A DNA stretch of 13,768 nt from assembly GCA_031972135.1 (NCBI GenBank), contig DALYFH010000026.1:1-13768 (forward strand), given 5' to 3'. A program made the translations under genes and the position numbers. The stretch comes from GWF sp031972135. GTDB taxonomy: Bacteria > Patescibacteriota > Microgenomatia > UBA1400 > UBA12108. The notes under the pieces are model-generated. The model saw only the letters and a program-made list of their open reading frames with translations, did no database searches and was not told the DNA's origin. Shown piece by piece: positions 1 to 5,120 of the stretch. The stretch's first letter is position 1, and the number at the start of each line of letters is the position of its first letter.

Positions 1-1
1 G

Positions 2-172
2 TTTGTGACAGAGAGTCACGTCAGACTAACCACCGAGAGTCTAACTATCGCCGAGGTAACTGAGTCTAGCGCTGCCTCTAAGAGCGCAACTAGTTTTTGG
101 GACTACGTAACTCAATCATTTTCTGCATTTATTAATTCACTTCGTGACATCTTTAATCTAAAAATTAGCTAG
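2..172 (+). CDS. 3' end of an unidentified protein (partial)
   Basis: An open frame enters from the left edge and ends at TAG 170-172, giving the last 56 residues of a protein. The visible part is rich in Ser, Thr and Glu, then becomes more hydrophobic and aromatic near the end (FWDYVTQSFSAFINSLRDIF) and stops at KIS. I recognise no domain. The reading is supported by the lack of stops in this frame and by the short 14-base gap to the next gene, which has its own ribosome binding site, so the two are probably co-transcribed. A secreted or surface protein would fit the two exported proteins downstream, but that is inference only. Confidence 0.5.
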   Translation, partial: FVTESHVRLTTESLTIAEVTESSAASKSATSFWDYVTQSFSAFINSLRDIFNLKIS

Positions 173-186
173 TTGAAAGGTAGATT

Positions 187-714
187 ATGAAAAAAATCTT
201 ATTATTGTCACTACTACTGCTCACGGTCGCTCCCGCGGTTAAGGCCGAGGAGGCTCAGAACTTAAGAGAAACAAGGGCAGAGAACCGCCAGGAAATCCGC
301 GAGGAAGTTAGAGAAAATAGAGAAGAAGTTCGCGAACTCAGGCAAGAAAATCGCCAAGAAGTCAGGAGTGTGGTCGCCGAGAATCACGCCAATCGCTTAG
401 AGCGCAGATTTAATCTTTACTACAACCGCCTCAGTGGGATCGCTACTCGACTCCAAAAAAGACTCGACACTCTCAAATCTGAGGGTAAAGATGTTGGTGC
501 TGCCGAAGCAAAATTATCCGAGGCAAAAGCCAAGTTAGAGTCCGCCAAAACACTAGGCGCACAATCAGTTGCTGCTTTCCGCGCTATCGACCCTGCCAAG
601 TTTGAGGAGCAAAAAGCCGAAGCAAAAGCCGCCCGTGATGTAGCCAACCAAGCACGAACTGCGTTTAAGGATTCATTATTGCTCTTCAAAAATGTCCTAA
701 AGGAGGTCAAATGA
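187..714 (+). CDS. Secreted coiled-coil protein of unknown function
   Basis: This 175-residue protein starts with a clear signal peptide: MKK, a leucine-rich core, then a likely cleavage after VKA near residue 20. The mature part opens with a highly charged Arg/Glu segment (about residues 25-62) built of near-repeats such as REEVREN and REEVREL, predicted to be a long helix or coiled coil. The rest, including RFNLYYNRLSGIATRLQKRL and Ala/Lys/Glu-rich helices, also looks entirely helical. No catalytic motif is visible. The start is set by GAAAGG at 175-180, six bases before ATG. It overlaps the next gene by 4 bases (ATGA). Similar short exported helical proteins are, to my recollection, common hypotheticals in CPR genomes. 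A periplasmic or surface role is inferred. Confidence 0.85.
   Translation: MKKILLLSLLLLTVAPAVKAEEAQNLRETRAENRQEIREEVRENREEVRELRQENRQEVRSVVAENHANRLERRFNLYYNRLSGIATRLQKRLDTLKSEGKDVGAAEAKLSEAKAKLESAKTLGAQSVAAFRAIDPAKFEEQKAEAKAARDVANQARTAFKDSLLLFKNVLKEVK
698..707 (+). promoter_or_regulatory. Near-perfect Shine-Dalgarno for the lipoprotein gene
   Basis: TAAAGGAGGT lies three bases before the ATG at 711, inside the last codons of the upstream gene. It is the strongest ribosome binding site in the window. Together with the ATGA overlap it suggests that translation of the lipoprotein can start efficiently as ribosomes finish the upstream gene. Confidence 0.8.
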
Positions 715-968
715 ACAAGTTAATCCTCATTCTCGCTGCTGCTCTCTTATTAGGTGGATGCACTCTTGGCAAAAACCTCATGGGTCAATCAGCAAGGGAT
801 GAGTCCGAGCCTAGTGTGACGCCGACCACTACCCCTCTCGCATCCATCATGCCCGATGCCGATCTCGATCAGATGCCATCCACCTCAACGAGCTCTGACC
901 AAAAAAGCATCGAGACAGATCTGAGCTCTACCGTCATTCTGGACGAAGACTTCTCTGATCTAGAGTAA
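711..968 (+). CDS. Small predicted lipoprotein
   Basis: This is an 85-residue protein with a lipoprotein signal: MNK, a hydrophobic core (LILILAAALLL) and the lipobox L-G-G-C with the acceptor Cys at residue 17. The short mature chain is rich in Ser, Thr, Pro and Asp and is probably disordered, ending in an acidic segment (DEDFSDLE). No domain is recognisable. Its start codon overlaps the stop of the upstream secreted coiled-coil gene, so the two are co-expressed and may act together at the cell surface. That partnership is inferred from gene order alone. It could be a lipid-anchored spacer or a fast-evolving surface peptide. Confidence 0.8.
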   Translation: MNKLILILAAALLLGGCTLGKNLMGQSARDESEPSVTPTTTPLASIMPDADLDQMPSTSTSSDQKSIETDLSSTVILDEDFSDLE

Positions 969-981
969 CACGCACCATTTG

Positions 982-990
982 TGCTACAAT
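982..990 (+). promoter_or_regulatory. Extended -10 promoter before nusA
   Basis: TGC followed by TACAAT (985-990) forms an extended -10 element. I see no good -35 box 16-18 bases upstream, as is usual when the extended element compensates. Transcription would start near 997, giving nusA a leader of about 110 bases that holds both hairpins described below. Inferred from sequence only. Confidence 0.55.
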
Positions 991-1020
991 ACTCTCTAAG
1001 GTTTAGTGTTTATTACGTTG

Positions 1021-1044
1021 AAGGTGGGTCTCCCACCTTTTTAT
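1021..1044 (+). terminator. Rho-independent terminator or attenuator in the nusA leader
   Basis: AAGGTGGG (1021-1028), loop TCT, and CCCACCTT (1032-1039) form a perfect 8-bp hairpin followed by a short T run (TTTTT ends at 1042). It can terminate the upstream lipoprotein operon. Because a likely promoter sits at 982-990, it also falls within the nusA leader and may act as an attenuator. Confidence 0.7.
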
Positions 1045-1087
1045 GTATATACCCACTCTACCTATTTGTTTTTGTTATTTGATATTT

Positions 1088-1102
1088 ACTCCTGAAAGGA
1101 GT
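1088..1102 (+). promoter_or_regulatory. Hairpin enclosing the nusA ribosome binding site
   Basis: ACTCC (1088-1092) pairs perfectly with GGAGT (1098-1102) across a 5-base loop. The GGAG core of the nusA Shine-Dalgarno (AAAGGAG, ending at 1101) lies in the 3' arm, five bases before ATG 1107, so folding would hide it. The 5' arm resembles the anti-Shine-Dalgarno of 16S rRNA. The stem is short and may be only marginally stable. Confidence 0.45.
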
Positions 1103-1106
1103 TGTT

Positions 1107-2342
1107 ATGACTCAAGTTAAATCAGAATTTATGCTCGCCCTTAACCAGATCTGTTCCGAGCGTGGGATCGATCCCAAAATGGTGATTGACGCTATCAAAA
1201 CCGCGATCCTCGCCGCCCTCAAGCGTGACATGGGTCTTACCGAAGAAGAGGATCTAGTTGGCTACGAGGTTAGTGTCAACGAAGAGACAGGTGCTATCGC
1301 CGTCACCAAAGACGGGGCTGATGCTAGTCCCGCTGGCTTTGGCCGTATTGCTGCTCAGGTCGCCAAACAGGTCATCATGCAAAGGGTCAGAGAAGCTGAA
1401 AAAGACTCAATCATTGCCGACTACAGCGACAAACTAGGCACACTAGTTACCGGCATGATTCTGCGTTTTGATGGGCCAAATGTCGTAATCGATATCGGTC
1501 GTGGCCAGGCTATGATGCCCCAGGCCGAGGCTATTCCTAACGAATTCTATCGCCTCAACCAACGCGTTGCCGTCTATATCAAAGAAATCAGAGACACCTA
1601 CAAAGGCAAAACCATCATTGTTAGCCGTAGCGCCCCCGAACTAGTCAAAGAGCTCTTTGCCCGCGAAGTTCCAGAGGTAGGTGCTGGTAGCGTCGAGATC
1701 GTGGCGATCGCCCGCGAAGCAGGACATCGTACCAAGCTCAGTGTCAAAAGCACCGAAGATGGCATCGACCCAGTCGGCTCATGCGTAGGTCAAAAAGGTG
1801 TTCGTGTCCAGGCGGTTATCAACGAACTAAACGGTGAAAAGATCGACATCGTCGAGTACAGCACCAACCTAGTCGAATACGTCAAGGCCGCACTCGCTCC
1901 CGCCGAAGGATTTGAAGTAATAATCGACGAGAGTAAACGAAAAGTCACAGTCACTGTCCCAGATGATCAACTCAGTCTCGCAATCGGTCGCGGTGGCCAA
2001 AATGCTCGTCTTGCCGCCAAGCTCCTAGGATTCAAAGTGGACATCAAGGGTGTAACAGATAATGGCGTGCACTCAGTAACCGGCGAAGAAGAGTTTGAGA
2101 TCGATAGACTAGGTCTAGGTAGCAAAGTCAGAAACACCTTGCTAGATCTCAAGATCACAACTGTCAAAGAACTAGAGGAAAAACTTGAGTCACTCAAAGC
2201 AACTATCGAAGAACTAGACCCTCGTGCCTATGTCGAAACCGGCAAAGCAATCGCACGCTTCTACAAAAAAGCCGACATGGCAAAAGAAGAAGCCGAAAAA
2301 GCAGCACGTTTTGCTGCCGAGCGCGAAGCCGAAAATAAATGA
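1107..2342 (+). CDS. nusA: Transcription termination/antitermination factor NusA
   Basis: NusA binds RNA polymerase and nascent RNA and modulates pausing, termination and antitermination. This 411-residue protein has the expected order: N-terminal polymerase-binding domain (about 1-105), S1 domain (about 110-175, containing VVIDIGRGQAMMP), KH1 with the GQKG loop at 228-231, and KH2 with GRGG at 294-297 (AIGRGGQNARLAAKLLGF). After KH2 comes a helix-hairpin-helix-like segment (IDRLGLGSKVRNTLLDL, about 330-365), then a charged helical tail. It lacks the two acidic repeats of E. coli NusA. The start follows a strong Shine-Dalgarno (AAAGGAG). The usual upstream partner rimP is absent; infB follows after 57 bases. 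Its leader carries two possible regulatory hairpins. Confidence 0.96.
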   Translation: MTQVKSEFMLALNQICSERGIDPKMVIDAIKTAILAALKRDMGLTEEEDLVGYEVSVNEETGAIAVTKDGADASPAGFGRIAAQVAKQVIMQRVREAEKDSIIADYSDKLGTLVTGMILRFDGPNVVIDIGRGQAMMPQAEAIPNEFYRLNQRVAVYIKEIRDTYKGKTIIVSRSAPELVKELFAREVPEVGAGSVEIVAIAREAGHRTKLSVKSTEDGIDPVGSCVGQKGVRVQAVINELNGEKIDIVEYSTNLVEYVKAALAPAEGFEVIIDESKRKVTVTVPDDQLSLAIGRGGQNARLAAKLLGFKVDIKGVTDNGVHSVTGEEEFEIDRLGLGSKVRNTLLDLKITTVKELEEKLESLKATIEELDPRAYVETGKAIARFYKKADMAKEEAEKAARFAAEREAENK

Positions 2343-2370
2343 CACTCCTCAGGAATTGATGCAAATATTG

Positions 2371-2396
2371 TGTCATCCTGAGCAAAGTCGAAGGAT
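2371..2396. repeat. Copy of a widespread dispersed intergenic repeat
   Basis: The nusA-infB gap contains CCTGAGCAAAGTCGAAGG (2377-2394) within a 26-base unit. I recognise it as a variant of the short CCTGAGCGAAGTCGAAGG-type repeat found between genes in many environmental and human-associated bacterial genomes, whose spurious translation reads HPEQSRR or similar. The outer arms ATCCT and AGGAT are inverted repeats, with facing G-A mismatches just inside. The 3' arm provides AAGGA (2391-2395), the only purine-rich ribosome binding site before the infB start at 2400. The repeat's function is unknown. Confidence 0.65.
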
Positions 2397-2399
2397 AAA

Positions 2400-3860
2400 A
2401 TGTCTAAGAACAAAACTGTATCTGGCGTAACCAGTCAAACAACACGCCCTCCAATCGTAGCAATTCTCGGCCACGTTGATCATGGTAAAACCACGCTGCT
2501 CGACTATATAAGGAGTAGTCACGTCGCCGCCAAAGAAGCTGGGGGTATCACCCAGAGTATTGGTGCCTACCAGGCTAGTTATAAGGACAATCTCCTGACC
2601 TTTATCGATACACCCGGCCACGCTGCTTTTGCTAAGATGCGCTCTCGGGGTGCTAATGTTGCAGACATTGCCGTCCTAGTCGTAGCCGCCGATGACGGGG
2701 TTATGCCCCAGACTACCGAGAGTATCAAATATATCCAAGCAGCAGGTATCCCATTTGTAGTGGCTATCAACAAAACCGATAAACCACAGGCCAACCCCGA
2801 GCTCCCCAAAGCTCAGCTCACTGAGCACCAGGTCTTTGTCGAGGGCTACGGTGGCAATACTCCCTTTGTTCTAATCTCAGGTAAGACAGGGGCAGGAGTC
2901 GATCAGCTACTAGAGACCATTCTCCTCCTATCCGAGCTCGAAGAACTAAAAAACGACGATAAATCATCATTGGTTGCCCCAATTATCGAGTCCAAACTAG
3001 ATATGAAGCGGGGAGTCCTAGTCTCAGCAATCGTCAAAGAGGGAACGCTCAAAACTAGCGACACTGTCTATGTGGGTGAAGTCGCTACCAAAATCCGCTC
3101 GATCATCAGCTATGCCGGACTCCAGATCCCGGTCGCTACACCTGGTACTCCAGTCCAGCTCTTGGGCTTTAACACAGCCCCAAAAGTTGGTGAGATTATT
3201 ACTTCAGCTGCCGTCTCATCTGACTCCACCGACTTGCCGACCAGCCGAACCGCCGACTCCTCCGAACTACCGATTAACCGACTAAAGCTTATTGTTCGCG
3301 CCGATAGCTTGGGTTCACTCGAGGCGCTACGAGGTAGCTTTACTGACGAGATCCATGTGATCGAAGCAGGGACAGGGGATGTCTCAGAGAGTGACGTTCT
3401 CCTCGCGCGCACCACCGGCTCTCTTATCCTCGCTTTTGCGGTCCGTATCCCGACTAGTGTCGCCAAGCTAGCCGAACTAGAGGGGGTAGTGATCAAATCC
3501 TACAAAATCATCTACGAACTACTCGAATATATCGAGAAAAAGATCCTAAGACTCATGGAGCCAACAATCGACGAAGATCAGTTAGGATCAGGCATAATAA
3601 TCAAAGTATTTGACATCAATGGCGATCACATCGGTGGAACCAGAGTAGATTCTGGCAAATTGAGCGTCGGCGATACTGTTCATATCAAAAGGGGTACCGA
3701 CGTCAACAAAGAAGCCAGGATCAAAAATATCAGAACTGGCAAAACCGAACTCAAAGAAATCGAAGCAGGCAAAGAATGTGGCATCCTCTTCTCACCCAAT
3801 CTTGACATCCGAGAAAAGGACGTTATAATAGCCTATAAGAAAATTAAGACTGAAGATTAG
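2400..3860 (+). CDS. infB: Translation initiation factor IF-2, short form
   Basis: IF-2 is the GTPase that delivers initiator tRNA to the 30S subunit and promotes 50S joining. All GTP-binding motifs are visible: G1 GHVDHGKT (24-31), switch I region GGITQSIGAY, G3 DTPGH (70-74, with catalytic His74), G4 NKTD (124-127) and G5 SGKTG. The beta-barrel domain II, domain III (RADSLGSLEALRG) and the C-terminal tRNA-binding domain (GTRVDSGKLSVGD to GKECGI) follow. At 486 residues it starts almost directly at the G domain, lacking the long N-terminal extension of E. coli IF-2; such compact forms resemble mitochondrial IF-2. The start is supported by AAGGA within a repeat four bases upstream. The DHH-like gene follows after 18 bases. 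Confidence 0.96.
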   Translation: MSKNKTVSGVTSQTTRPPIVAILGHVDHGKTTLLDYIRSSHVAAKEAGGITQSIGAYQASYKDNLLTFIDTPGHAAFAKMRSRGANVADIAVLVVAADDGVMPQTTESIKYIQAAGIPFVVAINKTDKPQANPELPKAQLTEHQVFVEGYGGNTPFVLISGKTGAGVDQLLETILLLSELEELKNDDKSSLVAPIIESKLDMKRGVLVSAIVKEGTLKTSDTVYVGEVATKIRSIISYAGLQIPVATPGTPVQLLGFNTAPKVGEIITSAAVSSDSTDLPTSRTADSSELPINRLKLIVRADSLGSLEALRGSFTDEIHVIEAGTGDVSESDVLLARTTGSLILAFAVRIPTSVAKLAELEGVVIKSYKIIYELLEYIEKKILRLMEPTIDEDQLGSGIIIKVFDINGDHIGGTRVDSGKLSVGDTVHIKRGTDVNKEARIKNIRTGKTELKEIEAGKECGILFSPNLDIREKDVIIAYKKIKTED

Positions 3861-3878
3861 TCTAAATTTCTTATAAAT

Positions 3879-4757
3879 ATGCAAGATCAACTAAACGCTC
3901 TCAAAGCCAAAATTCAAGAAGTTAACTCCGTTCTCATTACTTTTGCGGCTAACCCCAATCAGGATAGTATTGCTGCCGCTCTCGCTTTTTACCTCTCACT
4001 AAAAAGTAGTGGCAAAAAAGTCGCTGTAGTTGCTAGTAATCCTGTGACTGTCCGCGACTCCCATCTAGTTGGACTAGATAAAGTGAGCACAGATCTCGGT
4101 GGCAACAACCTAGTAATAACTTTAAATGTTCCCGAAGATAGGGTCGACAAAGTAACCAGTAACACCGAAGGTGGTCACCTAAACCTCATTATTAACCCGA
4201 GGGAAGGTGCAGACCCAGTCACCGAAAAAGATATTGTCTTTGGCTACTCTGGCGCCGTTGCTGATCTAATAATCGTAATCGGTGCTGCCGATCTCAAAGA
4301 TGTTGGTAGTCTCGCCGAAAAAGAAGTCGAGCTCTTTAGCAAATCAACTATCGCTAACGTCAGTAATCAAGTGAGTAGTTTTGGTGCCATCAACATCGCT
4401 GACCCTTCTAGTAGTAATAGCGAGTTAGTAACAGCGCTCCTCAAAGAGTTAGCTCTCCCCATGGACGTCGATATCGCCAACAACCTAATGATCGGTATCG
4501 AAGCAGGTACCGACAATCTTAGTAGCCCCAACATGACCGCAGATACATTTGAAGCCTTGGCCGTTCTATATCGTACCGGCGCCCGTCGCCAGGTTAAGAC
4601 AATCGTTCCTCAGCAAGCCAAGATAGTCGCCGACATGCCAATTGTTGATAACGGTCCTCAAGAAATAGTTCAACCAGCCAAACCTGTCGAATCAGATTCT
4701 GAGCCTCAGGCTGATTGGCTCAAGCCCAAAATCTACAAAGGTGGTCAATCCAACTAA
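3879..4757 (+). CDS. DHH/NrnA-like protein lacking catalytic residues
   Basis: This 292-residue protein follows the plan of DHH-family phosphoesterases such as NrnA, which degrade nanoRNA or cyclic dinucleotides. Matching landmarks are ITFAANPNQDSIAAALAFYL (21-40), ADLIIVIGAADLKDVG (128-143), FGAINIADPSSSNSE and GIEAGTDNLSSPN...TFEALAVLYRTGA. The catalytic residues are largely gone: the motif I His and first Asp are A23 and N27 (D29 remains), and the DHH triplet position reads A159-N160-V161. A Pro/Glu-rich tail of about 50 residues replaces the DHHA1 domain and ends WLKPKIYKGGQSN. Its place between infB and rpsO is where nrnA often lies in other bacteria. A binding or scaffolding role is inferred. 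No Shine-Dalgarno precedes the start. Confidence 0.65.
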   Translation: MQDQLNALKAKIQEVNSVLITFAANPNQDSIAAALAFYLSLKSSGKKVAVVASNPVTVRDSHLVGLDKVSTDLGGNNLVITLNVPEDRVDKVTSNTEGGHLNLIINPREGADPVTEKDIVFGYSGAVADLIIVIGAADLKDVGSLAEKEVELFSKSTIANVSNQVSSFGAINIADPSSSNSELVTALLKELALPMDVDIANNLMIGIEAGTDNLSSPNMTADTFEALAVLYRTGARRQVKTIVPQQAKIVADMPIVDNGPQEIVQPAKPVESDSEPQADWLKPKIYKGGQSN

Positions 4758-4764
4758 CCTGCCA

Positions 4765-4793
4765 TTGCCAGATCGCCCCTCGTAAGTTACAAT
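4765..4793 (+). promoter_or_regulatory. Promoter for rpsO-pnp
   Basis: TTGCCA (4765-4770), a 17-base spacer and TACAAT (4788-4793) make the best sigma-70-type promoter in the window. Transcription would start near 4800, giving rpsO an AT-rich leader of about 30 bases with no Shine-Dalgarno. An 8-base palindrome, TTGATCAA (4814-4821), lies in the leader; whether S15 binds there is unknown. Confidence 0.7.
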
Positions 4794-4829
4794 ACACCAA
4801 TATTAATCATAATTTGATCAACAAAAACC

Positions 4830-5096
4830 ATGCTAAAAGACGATAACAAATCCAAAATTATTAAAAAATTTGCAACAACGAAAGGAGACACTGGATCTCC
4901 CGAGGTGCAGATTGCCCTCTTGACTGAGCGGATCAAGGAGCTCACTGAGCACTTGAAGGTTCACAAAAAGGACAATCATTCTCGCCGCGGATTACTGAAA
5001 ATGGTCTCTAAACGTCGTCGTCTTCTCAATTATTTGAGAACTAGCGTCGAAGACCGTTATCGTGCCCTGGTCAAGACCCTCAACCTCGCCAAATAA
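4830..5096 (+). CDS. rpsO: Ribosomal protein uS15
   Basis: uS15 is a primary binder of the 16S rRNA central domain and contributes to a bridge with the 50S subunit. The 88-residue product is full length for the family (about 89) and carries the signature GDTGSPEVQIALLTERI, the loop HKKDNHSRRGLL and the segment KRRRLLNYLR. It has its own strong promoter and sits 24 bases ahead of pnp, the classic rpsO-pnp order. S15 represses its own mRNA in several bacteria; here the leader is only about 30 bases and I cannot identify a regulatory fold. The lack of a Shine-Dalgarno before such a highly expressed gene is notable. Confidence 0.97.
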   Translation: MLKDDNKSKIIKKFATTKGDTGSPEVQIALLTERIKELTEHLKVHKKDNHSRRGLLKMVSKRRRLLNYLRTSVEDRYRALVKTLNLAK

Positions 5097-5120
5097 CGAG
5101 GGGTCCGGTTAAAAAATCTC

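Noticed and set aside
2224..2430. A 68-codon + strand frame across the nusA-infB junction
   Set aside because: It is out of frame with both genes and its HPEQSRRI segment is the known spurious translation of the dispersed repeat.
3110..3496. A 128-codon open frame on the minus strand inside infB
   Set aside because: It is antisense to conserved IF-2 domains II-III and shows Ser/Arg-rich composition expected from reading the codon pattern backwards.
3871..3878. TTATAAAT just before the DHH-like start as a leaderless promoter
   Set aside because: The box nearly abuts the ATG, so transcription would begin inside the gene; it does not share the 6-7 base spacing of the other cases.
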